Counted from the stretch's first letter, positions 26,294-35,168 are shown. The stretch: DNA of 64,000 bases from Paenibacillus mesophilus (GCF_005938385.1 NZ_VCRA01000015.1:1-64000), one strand, 5' to 3'. Program-made: numbers and translations. The notes: generated by a model not told the origin, from the letters alone.

Positions 26294-27517
26294 CTATTTC
26301 CGCCCTCCCAACGCGAGCGCCAGCTCATCAAGCGAGGACACGGCATATCCCATCGTGCCGTTCGCCTGCATTTGCCGCTTCCAGCGCTCCTGTTCGGCAG
26401 TCGGAATGTCGCACGACACCCAAATATGGCAAGGATTCATTTGCCTTTGCTCGATCCAGGCGAGCGACTGCGTCATCGTCTCTCCGTATTGGGGAGACAC
26501 GACCGTAAAGAAGACGCCCGGCATGAACAATCTGGCCCGGTCCCTCAGCACATCCATCAACGAATATTGACCGTCCGGCTCCACATCGATCAGATGGTTA
26601 ACGATAACCTTCTGGTGGCTCACGCTCAGCCGCGGCTCGAAATATTTCGAATCTTTGCCCACCGACAATAGCCCGAGCGCCAAATCCCGGCTGCTCCCGT
26701 AATCGATCAGCGACGCCGCGATCGAAACCGCCAGCTCGAAATGCTCCTTGCTTCGGTAAGCGCGCATATTGCGGTCGAGCAAAATAACGGTCTTCGGCAG
26801 CGATTCCCGTTCGAACTCTTTCGACTTCCAAGTACCGGTCTTCGCCGTGGCGTTCCAATGGATGCGCGACAACCGGTCCCCGTAAATATATTCCCGGACG
26901 CCGTTGATTTGCGTCGTTTCGCGATGGGAGCGCGTCGTCGCCGAATGATGGTGCATGCCGCGGAACAGCTGATGCAGCTGCTTCCAGTCGCGGATATGCG
27001 TTTTCTGCGGCAGTACGCCGAACGTGTGGGGCAGCTCCAGACGCCCTTTGTGCCGGAACAGGCCGAAAATATCCTCGGTCGCGCAATCGGTATCGCCGAA
27101 ATGATAAAACCCGCGCCGCAAAGGCGGTGTCCGGTAAGACACTTCCCCGCGCCTCTTCCAATCTGGGATCAGAAACGTCTCAAATACGTGCTCTTCTCCC
27201 CCTCGGCGCACGAGACGATCCTTGACGGAAACGTATGGAATCGGCCAGAAGCCGGGGACTTGCACCTGGATTTGCACCGCAAGCGACGTCCCCGCTTCGA
27301 GGACGGCTTCGTGCTCGGCATTGAGCAGAGTTCTACCCCCCTGCGTCTTGGATATGCCGCTCCAACGGCTCAAGCCCAAGTACAGGCAAAGCACCGCGAC
27401 GATAATGAACACCATGAAGGCAAGCTTGCCGCCTTGAAACAACAAAAACAGGAAACTGAACGCGAAAAGTGACGCAATGCCCCAGAAGCGGGCCGAATAT
27501 CTCGCTATTATACCCAT
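26294..27517 (-). CDS. DUF58 protein (von Willebrand A-like, YeaD family)
   Basis: A 407-residue protein with two N-terminal membrane helices (~5-45) and the DUF58 core: DRLSRIHWNATAKTGTWKSKEFERE around 200-225, the family hallmark, followed by ILLDRN of a von Willebrand A-like fold. Members act with MoxR AAA+ ATPases. The ATG at 27517 has GGGGTGAG seven bases upstream; an ATG at 27538 is in frame but lacks a ribosome binding site. It is the middle gene of the operon, and its stop codon TAG touches the next ATG. Confidence 0.88.
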   Translation of the reverse strand: MGIIARYSARFWGIASLFAFSFLFLLFQGGKLAFMVFIIVAVLCLYLGLSRWSGISKTQGGRTLLNAEHEAVLEAGTSLAVQIQVQVPGFWPIPYVSVKDRLVRRGGEEHVFETFLIPDWKRRGEVSYRTPPLRRGFYHFGDTDCATEDIFGLFRHKGRLELPHTFGVLPQKTHIRDWKQLHQLFRGMHHHSATTRSHRETTQINGVREYIYGDRLSRIHWNATAKTGTWKSKEFERESLPKTVILLDRNMRAYRSKEHFELAVSIAASLIDYGSSRDLALGLLSVGKDSKYFEPRLSVSHQKVIVNHLIDVEPDGQYSLMDVLRDRARLFMPGVFFTVVSPQYGETMTQSLAWIEQRQMNPCHIWVSCDIPTAEQERWKRQMQANGTMGYAVSSLDELALALGGRK

Positions 27518-27547
27518 CGTATGCTCACCCCGTTTCATTCCGTCCCC

Positions 27548-28546
27548 TTATTTCTCGAGACGGACGGGCACCCGCACTTGCCCGAAGATGGACTGGAGCA
27601 CCGTTTCCACCGTCAAGCCGTCGATTCTCGCTTCGGAATGCAAGATCATCCGGTGGCCCAGCACGTAAGGCGACAAATACTTGATATCGTCGGGGATGAC
27701 ATAATCCCGTTCGCGGACGTAGGCCAAAGCTTTCGCCGCCTGCAGCAGCGCGATGGTCGCCCGCGGGCTCGCCCCCAGGAAGACGGAGGAATGCTCGCGC
27801 GTCTTCCGCGTAATCGTGACGACGTAGTCGGCGACGGCGTCGTCGACATGAACATCCTTGACCCGCTGCTGCATCTCCGTCACCCGCCCGACGTCGGTTA
27901 CCGGCTCCAGCCGGTCGACCGGATGGCTGCTCGCTTGGGTGAACAGCATTTTCTTCTCCGTCTCGTGATCCGGATAGCCGAGGCTGAACTTCATCATGAA
28001 CCGGTCGAGCTGTGCTTCCGGCAGGACATAGGTGCCCTCGAAATCGATCGGATTCTGGGTCGCGAGCAGAAGAAACGGCGAAGGCAGCGGATGGCGGTCG
28101 CCGTCTACCGTCACATGGCGCTCTTCCATCGCTTCGAGCAGGGCGGACTGGGTTTTCGTAGTCGCGCGGTTAATTTCGTCCGCAAGCAAAATATTCGTCA
28201 TAACCGGACCGGGCCGGAATAAAAACGTCTCTTGTTTCGGATGATAGATCGCTACCCCGGTTATGTCGGTAGGCAGCAAATCGGGATTGCACTGGATACG
28301 CCGGAACTGCCCCTCGACGGATTTGGCCAACGCTTTGATCAGAACCGTCTTGCCGGTTCCGGGCACGTCTTCGAGCAGAACATGTCCGCCGGCGAGCGCG
28401 GCGGTCAACAGCAATTCGACTTCGGCGGCCTTACCCAGAATGCAGGATTCCAAATTTGCCTTCAGTTGTTTGATAATGGATAAATCTTCCGTAAATGGTG
28501 CATCCATCTCGTCCTGCTCCTCTCCATGATCCGTAGTTCCGTTCAA
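27548..28546 (-). CDS. MoxR-family AAA+ ATPase (YeaC-like)
   Basis: A 332-residue AAA+ ATPase that probably acts as a chaperone for the DUF58 and transglutaminase proteins encoded next to it. Walker A is EDVPGTGKT (59-67), Walker B ILLADEINRA, sensor 1 LLATQNPIDFEGTYVLPEAQLDRF, and the C-terminal lid includes LGASPRATIALLQAAKALA. The frame opens at a TTG (28546) after AAAGGAAG; an in-frame ATG at 28507 preceded by GGAGAGGAG is an equally good start. Confidence 0.92.
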   Translation of the reverse strand: MNGTTDHGEEQDEMDAPFTEDLSIIKQLKANLESCILGKAAEVELLLTAALAGGHVLLEDVPGTGKTVLIKALAKSVEGQFRRIQCNPDLLPTDITGVAIYHPKQETFLFRPGPVMTNILLADEINRATTKTQSALLEAMEERHVTVDGDRHPLPSPFLLLATQNPIDFEGTYVLPEAQLDRFMMKFSLGYPDHETEKKMLFTQASSHPVDRLEPVTDVGRVTEMQQRVKDVHVDDAVADYVVTITRKTREHSSVFLGASPRATIALLQAAKALAYVRERDYVIPDDIKYLSPYVLGHRMILHSEARIDGLTVETVLQSIFGQVRVPVRLEK

Positions 28547-28813
28547 TTTCTGGACTTCCTTTGCAGGGGCCTTATTTTTATTTTACAAGAATTAAAAATA
28601 GCCGTATAGCCCCTCAACCATTACAAATAGATTACAAAAGATGCGTTGTTCCACTAGAGGAAACGGCACAATTCGCCAAAAGGTTCGCCGCTTGGCAATA
28701 TTATGTATACGCTTGCAGGACAAAAAGGTTTCACGCCGTTCCGATCGAAAATTTCTCCGTACAAATTCATTCATTACGGAACTTTCCTATCGAAAATTGG
28801 AAGATCCTGCTAG
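28547..28813. other. Gap upstream of the moxR operon
   Basis: Together with the terminator to its right this is ~318 bases without a gene. It is AT-rich and probably holds the moxR operon promoter. Candidate -10 boxes on the minus strand (TATACG, TAAAAT) lack a well-placed -35, so none is called. No gene, repeat or RNA motif was recognised. Confidence 0.4.
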
Positions 28814-28859
28814 CAAAAAAAGAGGACCGGCACCCCTCACTGCGAGGAGGCCTGTCCCC
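28814..28859 (-). terminator. Rho-independent terminator after the LtaS-like gene
   Basis: On the minus strand GGACAGGCCTCCTC-gcagt-GAGGGGTGCCGGTCC pairs over most of its length and is followed by seven T (28815-28821). It lies immediately past the stop at 28865. Confidence 0.85.
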
Positions 28860-28864
28860 TTCCG

Positions 28865-30985
28865 TTATTTCGGAACGACCTGCACGTTTCTTATATTGGA
28901 TTGGCCTACGATAATTCCTTTGGAATCGAACAGCTTCACTTGAATGTCGCAGCTTCCCGATTTGAACGCTTCGGCCGGAACTTTGGCCGACAACGCGCCG
29001 TCGGCCTCCCGTCTCGTTGCGAGCGCCTTGCCGTTTGCATACAGCTTCCCGAGCGCCGGAATGTGACGGCCGGTTACGGCGATTTCCGCATCCGCCCCCG
29101 TCTTGCCTGCGGCGAGCGATACTTCGGCGATTTCGATCGGGCCTGTGCCGAGGAAATAATCCGGATTTATGATTTTTTCTTTCAGGTCCCCGTACGCATG
29201 GCGTTCCCCGAACAAGCTGTCGTATTGAAGCAGCTCGTACCGCTTCAACCCGCTCTCCTTGACGTTCAAGTACGAATCGAATTTCGGGGGCGGAACGACC
29301 GGTGCCACTGCGGCCAACTCCCGCAAAAAATCGGTGTAGTACGTTCCCGGAATGTTCGCTTTGTCCAGCACGTAAGAGCCCAGAAACGAAGGGCTCATAT
29401 TCAGCGTTTCTTTTTGCTCCGGCAAAAAATTGGTCCATACGGCAACCGGCGTCCGATGCATTTTATCCGGGAAATCGGGATCGTTGTCGCCGGTAATCCA
29501 TTTCGCGTCCTTGTACGCTTTATAGTCGTCGCCGAGATAAGGCAGATGGTCGCCGAAAAACGCGATGAGCGTTGGCTCGCTGGATTCCCGGTAATGCTCG
29601 ACCAGCGTCCGGAGCATGTTGTCCGCGTCCTCCGCGCCGTATGCGTACGTTTCGAGCATCCCTTTCGTATCGGCCGGGATGTCTCCTTCGACTTTGAACG
29701 TGTTGTCCTTGAATTTGCCGGGATTGTAATGAAAATGATTTTCCATCGTGTTCGCGAAAATAAAATCGCGCTCGCTTGTTTTGCCCGTCTGCTCTATGAT
29801 CATTCTCGCGACTTCGCTGTCCGCGATATAAGTTCCTTCGTATACCGGATCGAAAAACTCGAGCGGAATATATTGGGCGAAACCGAAGTTTTTGTACACC
29901 TTGTCGCTGTTGAAGTACCAGCGGTGGAACGGGCTGATCGCCGTCGAATAATATCCTTGCCGTGCCATAATGCTGGCAAGCGAATCGACACCGCGCGTAA
30001 TGTGCTGGTTGTACGGGATCGTTCCCTGCGGCAGGAAACGCATCGAATTGCCGGTCAATACTTCAAACTCGACGTTGGCCGTTCCTCCGCCGTATTGGGG
30101 AGTGAGCAGCGTCCCCGTCGCCGCCGTCTGCTGAAGCTCGCGGAAGAACGGCATCGGGTCGCGGTTAAATGACACACCGTTCATTTGCGTCGGGTCCCAC
30201 AGCGATTCGCTCAAGACGACGATTACGTTCGGCTTGACGCCGGCGGCCGTATCTTCGCTATCTCGGCCTGCCGGTCCGCTACTAGCGGCGACGATGTCGG
30301 CGATCGTCCTCTCATTGTAATCGTCCAGCTTCGTGACGCCCATATAATCGAGATTCATGACGGTTGCAAGCAGCCAGCCGTTCTCATCTACGTTCGCCGA
30401 CTGGTCGTAGTTGATCGGACTGATGCCGAAGGCGGCTTTGATCGGAATCGGCTTATCCGTATACACGACGCCGATTAGCGCGATCGCAAAAACAGTCAAT
30501 CCGACACGTTCCTTCCACTGGATCGTCTTGACGCCTGCCGAATACTTGTGGAGCAGCAGCCAGCTTACGGCGACAAATACGATCAAATCCAATATCAATT
30601 GCACTGTCACGATATTTTTTACATATTCCACCATATCCCCCGCTTCGCCCGTCAGAACAAAATCCCACGGCAGCAGCGGCATACCCAGCATTTTGGACTT
30701 TACCCCGGTTATGAGCGCCAGAGTAAACCCGATTCCCGATACGACCCAATACGACAGCCTCAGCTTTCCGGTTACAGCCGTCAATACGAGCCATGCCCCT
30801 AGTAAAAACGATCCGTTCAATAAAAGAGCAGGCAGATGCAGCAAGCTCCACTCCATAGCTCCCCAAGCTTGGTTCCGGCTCAAAGCTTCCATAAAGAGCA
30901 CGAGCCAGCCCGACAATACGATTACCGCATACCGTTTTCCGATATATCCTCCTGCTGTTGCAAGCCATTTCCCCATCCGGTTCAT
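28865..30985 (-). CDS. LTA synthase-family sulfatase-fold membrane enzyme
   Basis: A 706-residue protein with about five N-terminal membrane helices (~20-180) and a large extracellular alkaline-phosphatase/sulfatase-fold domain, as in lipoteichoic acid synthases. Metal and nucleophile residues fit: NVIVVLSESLWDP (glutamate ~259), GGGTANVEFEVLTG (nucleophile threonine ~301), HRWYF, and FGDHLPY (Asp-His, C-terminal). A C-terminal domain (~605-706) looks like an Ig/IPT-type beta sandwich, which standard LtaS lacks. LtaS enzymes transfer glycerol phosphate from phosphatidylglycerol; whether this one makes lipoteichoic acid or another polymer is not shown. It is a single-gene transcript with its own promoter and terminator. 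Confidence 0.85.
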   Translation of the reverse strand: MNRMGKWLATAGGYIGKRYAVIVLSGWLVLFMEALSRNQAWGAMEWSLLHLPALLLNGSFLLGAWLVLTAVTGKLRLSYWVVSGIGFTLALITGVKSKMLGMPLLPWDFVLTGEAGDMVEYVKNIVTVQLILDLIVFVAVSWLLLHKYSAGVKTIQWKERVGLTVFAIALIGVVYTDKPIPIKAAFGISPINYDQSANVDENGWLLATVMNLDYMGVTKLDDYNERTIADIVAASSGPAGRDSEDTAAGVKPNVIVVLSESLWDPTQMNGVSFNRDPMPFFRELQQTAATGTLLTPQYGGGTANVEFEVLTGNSMRFLPQGTIPYNQHITRGVDSLASIMARQGYYSTAISPFHRWYFNSDKVYKNFGFAQYIPLEFFDPVYEGTYIADSEVARMIIEQTGKTSERDFIFANTMENHFHYNPGKFKDNTFKVEGDIPADTKGMLETYAYGAEDADNMLRTLVEHYRESSEPTLIAFFGDHLPYLGDDYKAYKDAKWITGDNDPDFPDKMHRTPVAVWTNFLPEQKETLNMSPSFLGSYVLDKANIPGTYYTDFLRELAAVAPVVPPPKFDSYLNVKESGLKRYELLQYDSLFGERHAYGDLKEKIINPDYFLGTGPIEIAEVSLAAGKTGADAEIAVTGRHIPALGKLYANGKALATRREADGALSAKVPAEAFKSGSCDIQVKLFDSKGIIVGQSNIRNVQVVPK

Positions 30986-31024
30986 TCTCCCAACCCATTT
31001 GCTCGTGAAAAAAAGAACGTAGCC

Positions 31025-31053
31025 ATTATATCACGAGTACAAACAGGTGACAA
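31025..31053 (-). promoter_or_regulatory. Strong sigma-A promoter of the LtaS-like gene
   Basis: On the minus strand, TTGTCA (31048-31053), 17-base spacer, then TATAAT (31025-31030) with an extended TG one base upstream of the -10. It is about 40 bases before the ATG. Confidence 0.85.
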
Positions 31054-31085
31054 AACTCAAGTTATGCCATGAATGAACCGTAAAT

Positions 31086-31134
31086 GTAAAAAACTCCCCG
31101 GAAAAGATTCGGGAACCATCTTTTCCGGGGAGTT
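31086..31134 (-). terminator. Rho-independent terminator after spoVAE
   Basis: AACTCCCCGGAAAAGAT (31092-31108) and ATCTTTTCCGGGGAGTT (31118-31134) form a perfect 17-bp stem, followed on the minus strand by TTTTTTA. It is 12 bases past the spoVAE stop. Confidence 0.92.
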
Positions 31135-31146
31135 CAAAGAAAACTT

Positions 31147-31521
31147 TCAGCCCTTCGGCTTCACAAACGTTGCGGCGAGAAACGAGAAAATGATCGCTGC
31201 GGATATCCCTGCGCTCGTAACCTCGAATATGCCGGTTATGATGCCGATCCAGCCGTGAAGCTTGTACTCCTGCAGCGCACCGTGCACGAGAGAATTGCCG
31301 AAGCTCGTAATCGGCACGGTCGCGCCTGCCCCGGCAAACTCGATGAACCGGTCGTACAAGCTTTTGTTGCCGATCATAATCCCGTCCACGATAGCTCCGA
31401 GGACAACGAGCGTACTCATCGTATGTGCGGGGGTCAGCTTGAGTCCGTCCAGCATCAGTTGGCCGATCACGCAGATCGCGCCGCCGATGACGAACGCCCA
31501 TACGAACTGCATCACATCCAT
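31147..31521 (-). CDS. spoVAE: Stage V sporulation protein AE
   Basis: A 124-residue membrane protein of the SpoVAEb/SpoVAC family with four predicted helices, including AFVIGGAICVIGQLMLDGL at the start and GAGATVPITSFGNSLVHGA in the middle. SpoVA proteins form the inner-membrane channel for dipicolinic acid uptake during sporulation and its release in germination. Last gene of spoVAC-AD-AE, one base after spoVAD. Confidence 0.94.
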   Translation of the reverse strand: MDVMQFVWAFVIGGAICVIGQLMLDGLKLTPAHTMSTLVVLGAIVDGIMIGNKSLYDRFIEFAGAGATVPITSFGNSLVHGALQEYKLHGWIGIITGIFEVTSAGISAAIIFSFLAATFVKPKG

Positions 31522-31522
31522 C

Positions 31523-32539
31523 TCAGTCGCTCCTTCCGCGTTCGATTGCTACCGCATGCGCGATGCACGGAATGCTTTCCCCCTGCTGGAAAGAAAGCGG
31601 GGACAGCAGCGCGCCGGTCGCCACGACAAGCAGCCGGTTCATATGCCCGTCCCGAAGACGTTTCAGCAAATGGCCGTACGTGACGACCGCCGAACAGGCG
31701 CACCCGCTGCCTCCGGCTTGCACGGATTGGCGGTCTACATCATAGACGAGAAGGCCGCAATCGTAATAATTCGTTTGCTTGATCGGCACTTTATGTTTCT
31801 CGAACAGCTCGCAGGCGATCGAATACCCGACCGAAGCCAGATCACCCGTAACGATCATATCGTAGTATCCCGGCTCGATATCCAAATCGCGCAAATGTGC
31901 CTGGATCGTATCCACGGCCGCCGGCGCCATCGCCGCCCCCATGTTGAACGGATCTTTGATCCCCATGTCGACTACGCGGCCGATCGTCGCCGAAGTCACC
32001 CTAGGTCCTTTACCTTCAAGGCCCAATACCGCCGCCCCGGCCCCGGTAACGGTATATTGAGCCGTCGGCGGCTTCTGCGAGCCGTATTCGGTCGGATAAC
32101 GGAACTGCTTCTCGACCGTGCAGTTATGGCTGGCCGTCGCCGCGATCGCATGCTTGGCCGCACCCGAGCTGACAATCAGCGAAGCGACCGCCAAGCTCTC
32201 CATCGAGGTGGAGCACGCCCCGAATACGCCCAAGTAAGGAATGGACAACGTTCTGGCCGAGAACGTCGCGCTTATGATCTGATTCATCAAATCGCCGGCG
32301 ACGAAGCATTGAATATCGCCGTTGGTCAGCCCCGCGTTCTCCACCGCAAGCTTCGTCGATTCCTCGAGCAGCTTCCGTTCCGCCTTCTCCCAGCTGTCTT
32401 GGCCAAGCATCATGTCGCCATGGACGATGTCGAAATCGTTCGCGAGCGGTCCTTGTCCTTCGTCGGGACCGACTACGGTCGCGGTCGACATAATGACGGG
32501 AGGATTCGGAAACTTCCAAGTTTGATGTCCGACGAGCAT
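31523..32539 (-). CDS. spoVAD: Stage V sporulation protein AD
   Basis: A 338-residue soluble thiolase-fold protein that binds dipicolinic acid at the spore inner membrane. Family segments visible are GHQTWKFPNPPVI at the start, LGVFGACSTSMESLAVASLIVSSG (the thiolase-like cysteine loop, about 105-128), ATASHNCTVEKQFRYPTEYG and GGSGCACSAVVTYGHLL. It lies one base from each neighbour, so the three genes are one transcript. Confidence 0.96.
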   Translation of the reverse strand: MLVGHQTWKFPNPPVIMSTATVVGPDEGQGPLANDFDIVHGDMMLGQDSWEKAERKLLEESTKLAVENAGLTNGDIQCFVAGDLMNQIISATFSARTLSIPYLGVFGACSTSMESLAVASLIVSSGAAKHAIAATASHNCTVEKQFRYPTEYGSQKPPTAQYTVTGAGAAVLGLEGKGPRVTSATIGRVVDMGIKDPFNMGAAMAPAAVDTIQAHLRDLDIEPGYYDMIVTGDLASVGYSIACELFEKHKVPIKQTNYYDCGLLVYDVDRQSVQAGGSGCACSAVVTYGHLLKRLRDGHMNRLLVVATGALLSPLSFQQGESIPCIAHAVAIERGRSD

Positions 32540-32540
32540 G

Positions 32541-33026
32541 TCATTGCCCTCCCCAATCGAGCAGCATATGAATGATGCCGATGATGAAGGCGGCCACTGT
32601 CCCGAAGACGATAACCGATCCGGCGAGCTTGAACATATTGCCTCCCGTGCCGAGGACGAGCCCTTCGCTGCGGTGTTCGATAGCGGCCGAGCACATCGAA
32701 TTGGCGAAGCCGGTAACGGGCACAGCGCTTCCGGCTCCGGCCCACTGGGCGATTTTATCGTACACGCCGAAGCACGTCAGCACGACGGAAATGAAGATCA
32801 GCACGGCTACCGTCGGGCTTCCCGCCGTCTTCTCGGTAAAGCCGAACCAATGGATGAACATCTCCGTCAACAGCTGGCCGATCAAACAAATCGCCCCTCC
32901 GCTTACGAAGGCGCGCAGGCAGTTTTTGGCGACCGGGCGCGGCGGCTCCTTCTTCTTCGCAAGCGACTGGTACTCTTGCTGTACGGGGGTGAGCTTCTTT
33001 TTTTGCTTTGCGGCCATCGCAGCCAT
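32541..33026 (-). CDS. spoVAC: Stage V sporulation protein AC
   Basis: A 161-residue membrane protein with a basic, Lys-rich cytoplasmic N-terminus (KQKKKLTPVQQEYQSLAKKKEPP) and four to five predicted helices; FVSGGAICLIGQL and GAGSAVPVTGFANSMCSAAIEHRSEG are family hallmarks. SpoVAC acts as a mechanosensitive pore component of the dipicolinic acid channel. ATG follows AGAAGGAGAG. The region upstream holds a decayed DUF421 gene rather than spoVAA/AB, as in mobile spoVA2-type clusters. Confidence 0.95.
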   Translation of the reverse strand: MAAMAAKQKKKLTPVQQEYQSLAKKKEPPRPVAKNCLRAFVSGGAICLIGQLLTEMFIHWFGFTEKTAGSPTVAVLIFISVVLTCFGVYDKIAQWAGAGSAVPVTGFANSMCSAAIEHRSEGLVLGTGGNMFKLAGSVIVFGTVAAFIIGIIHMLLDWGGQ

Positions 33027-33071
33027 TCGTATCTCTCCTTCTCTCGGATCAAATGTCCCGCTCGCGCCTTC

Positions 33072-33290
33072 CTACAGATCGGCGGTAAGCTGCCCATAGA
33101 CGTCGACTTGGGCCATTAGACGTTTTCCCGGGTAACACCTATCTTCTCCAGCTCCGTGCTTAACCATCCGCGGCTGAAGCCGGCCGTCGCAAGCGGCTCG
33201 TCCTTGATCACGCCGTCCATAATGACCGTCTGCGGCGGCGGACCTTATCGTCCATAACGGCATCGCTCACACCGGCTCTTTCTGTCGAAG
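33072..33290 (-). pseudogene. Remnant of a DUF421 (YetF/YrbG-like) membrane protein gene
   Basis: Two minus-strand frames carry the C-terminal end of a DUF421 protein. One reads VIMDGVIKDEPLATAGFSRG then WLSTELEKIGVTRENV and hits TAA; the other resumes at once with MAQVDVYGQLTADL and stops at 33072. One or two bases appear to have been lost or gained near 33120. No N-terminal membrane region remains. DUF421 genes are regular companions of spoVA2-type operons and DUF1657 genes, which supports the reading. Confidence 0.65.
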
Positions 33291-33406
33291 GTTTTGGTCA
33301 AGCTTATTATTCGTAATCACAACGATACCTTTTCATGACAGTTTTTTACAGATATGAGAACGCGGCAAACGGGAATAGTATGTATTGGCAAAGGAGGTGA
33401 ACGCAA

Positions 33407-33613
33407 ATGACAGTAGCATCGCAAGTCAAAACTTGTCTGGCCTCGCTGAAAAGCGCGCAAGCCAGCCTCGAAACGTTTGCACTGAGCACCCAAAACGAGG
33501 AAGCGAAAAGCGTATTCGAGCAATGCGCTCAAACGACGCAGCAAATCGTAGATCAAATCAACTCCCGCGTCACCCAATTGGAAAACGAAGAACCGCAATA
33601 CAAAGGCTTCTAA
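33407..33613 (+). CDS. DUF1657 spore-associated protein
   Basis: A 68-residue, helix-rich, soluble protein of the DUF1657 family: it opens MTVASQVKTCLASLKSAQAS and ends NEEPQYKGF, both family signatures. The start is certain (AAAGGAGGTG, ideal spacing). DUF1657 genes accompany spoVA2mob-type operons linked to spore heat resistance in Bacillus; the protein's own role is unknown. Here it is divergent from spoVAC rather than within the operon. A terminator follows. Confidence 0.9.
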   Translation: MTVASQVKTCLASLKSAQASLETFALSTQNEEAKSVFEQCAQTTQQIVDQINSRVTQLENEEPQYKGF

Positions 33614-33636
33614 ATCGAACGTCGCCCCAGCAACGA

Positions 33637-33684
33637 AAACAGCCGCCAATGTCTTCCGACATGCTGACGGCTGTTTCTGCTTCT
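33637..33684 (+). terminator. Rho-independent terminator after the DUF1657 gene
   Basis: AAACAGCCG ... ATGTC-ttcc-GACAT ... CGGCTGTTT forms a two-part stem (33637-33676) followed by CTGCTTCTT. It may also serve the small minus-strand gene on the other side. Confidence 0.7.
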
Positions 33685-33707
33685 TATGATGGATCCCACC
33701 GGCTTGC

Positions 33708-33785
33708 TTATACGAACGACAGGAGTACGATGACGAGTAAAATATACAGAACAAGCACCAGTACGCTCCAAGAGATTTTCGGCAT
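33708..33785 (-). CDS. 25-residue single-helix membrane peptide (YjcZ-like)
   Basis: The minus strand encodes MPKISWSVLVLVLYILLVIV followed by LLSFV and a stop: a short polar start and one hydrophobic helix. It resembles the tiny membrane proteins of the YjcZ type that are made during sporulation in Bacilli, and it sits among spore genes. GGAATGGAG lies about nine bases before the ATG. Such genes are usually missed because of their size. Confidence 0.55.
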   Translation of the reverse strand: MPKISWSVLVLVLYILLVIVLLSFV

Positions 33786-33889
33786 GGAACCCGCTCCATT
33801 CCTTGTACGGTATTCGGTATGAACATACCTTATACTATATGCGGTCATTCCGGTTCCGCCATGTACATTCGCCTATTGCCCTTCATACA

Positions 33890-35071
33890 TTATATGCCGA
33901 CCCGAACGGCCGATCTTTCCCAGCGCGGAACAGGGCAATGGCGTGCCGCCAATATCGCTTCCAGCGCCCGGAACGAAGACCGCTCCATATGCAATCTCTC
34001 CATATTGCGTCTCATAACCGCCAAGCGTTGGGGGCGGCCGATCAATGCGGTGACGACTCTCTCCAGCTCCGTTTCGTCCGAAGCTCTGACGGCTACCTGC
34101 GCCCCGGTCAGAAATTCGGCATTGTCTTCCTCCTGGCCCGGAAGCGGTTTGTACAGCACCATCGGCAGCTGCATTGCAATCGCTTCCGACGTTGTCAGGC
34201 CGCCGGGCTTCGTAACGACCAGATCGGCCGCCCCCATATATTCCTCCATATTCCGCACGAAGCCGGTCAGCCGAACCCCGCCGCCCGCCGACTCGTTCCG
34301 GAGTCGTTCTTCCAGCTTGAGGCGCAGCTTGTTATTGTGGCCGCATACGACGACGACTTGCATCGAGCCCGTCCGGGCCGCGCTTGTCATCAAACGGATC
34401 ATCCCTTCATGCATCATCCCGTAGCCGCCTCCCATGAGCAGCAGGACGGGTTTGTCCGCAGACAGGCCGAGCTTTGCACGAAGGGCCGTTCGCTTGGTCC
34501 CTGCCGCTCCCGAACAAAACGGAGGCCGCACCGGGATACCCGTCACTTCGATCCGGCTGTCCGGAACGCCCGATTCCAGCAATCCCCGGCGTACTTTCTC
34601 CGAGCCTACGACGTACAGGTCCGTGCCCGGATGAACCCAGTAGCTGTGGTCCGTATGGTCCGTAATAACCGTCACGGTCGGGATATCCGTAAGTCCCGCC
34701 ATTTTCAGAGCGGACATGGCCGCCGCAGCCAGCGGAAACGTACTGACGACAACAGTGGGGTCCACCTCGTCCAGAAGCTTGACGATCCGCTTCAATCCGT
34801 ACCATCGCAGCCGCCCCGGCAGCGAGGTCAGCGTTGAGCCTTTCCGCGTATGGCGGAACAGGTAGCCGTACACGGAAGGAAATTTTTGCACGCCTTGATG
34901 AAAGACGGCTTTGCTGATCCCGTGCAGCCGGGGCAGCGTCCATTCCATGAAATCGACGATGACGGGCTCCGCATCGGGCTTAGCCAGCCTGCACGTTTCC
35001 AGCAGCGCTTGCGCCGCCTGTTTATGTCCTTCCCCGAACGGCCCCGATAACAACAATATTTTCCCATTCAT
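33890..35071 (-). CDS. UgtP-like glycolipid glycosyltransferase (MGDG synthase family)
   Basis: A 393-residue GT28-type glycosyltransferase. The N-terminal MGDG-synthase domain has SGPFGEGHKQAAQALLE (~9-25) and TVTVITDHTDHSYWVHPGTDLYVVGSE; the C-terminal UDP-sugar-binding domain has LLLMGGGYGMM and the conserved TKPGGLTTSEAIAMQLPMVLYKPLPGQEEDNAEFL. Such enzymes add glucose or galactose to diacylglycerol, making the lipid anchor for lipoteichoic acid; the exact sugar cannot be read from sequence. The ATG at 35071 is chosen; a TTG six bases earlier is also in frame. Confidence 0.88.
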   Translation of the reverse strand: MNGKILLLSGPFGEGHKQAAQALLETCRLAKPDAEPVIVDFMEWTLPRLHGISKAVFHQGVQKFPSVYGYLFRHTRKGSTLTSLPGRLRWYGLKRIVKLLDEVDPTVVVSTFPLAAAAMSALKMAGLTDIPTVTVITDHTDHSYWVHPGTDLYVVGSEKVRRGLLESGVPDSRIEVTGIPVRPPFCSGAAGTKRTALRAKLGLSADKPVLLLMGGGYGMMHEGMIRLMTSAARTGSMQVVVVCGHNNKLRLKLEERLRNESAGGGVRLTGFVRNMEEYMGAADLVVTKPGGLTTSEAIAMQLPMVLYKPLPGQEEDNAEFLTGAQVAVRASDETELERVVTALIGRPQRLAVMRRNMERLHMERSSFRALEAILAARHCPVPRWERSAVRVGI

Positions 35072-35168
35072 TGCCAAACACCCGCCCTATCCAGCAGCTT
35101 ATGGCTATATCATAACGCCGCGGAACGATATAAGATACAGACCGTCGCCGTAATCCATCCCGTACCTT

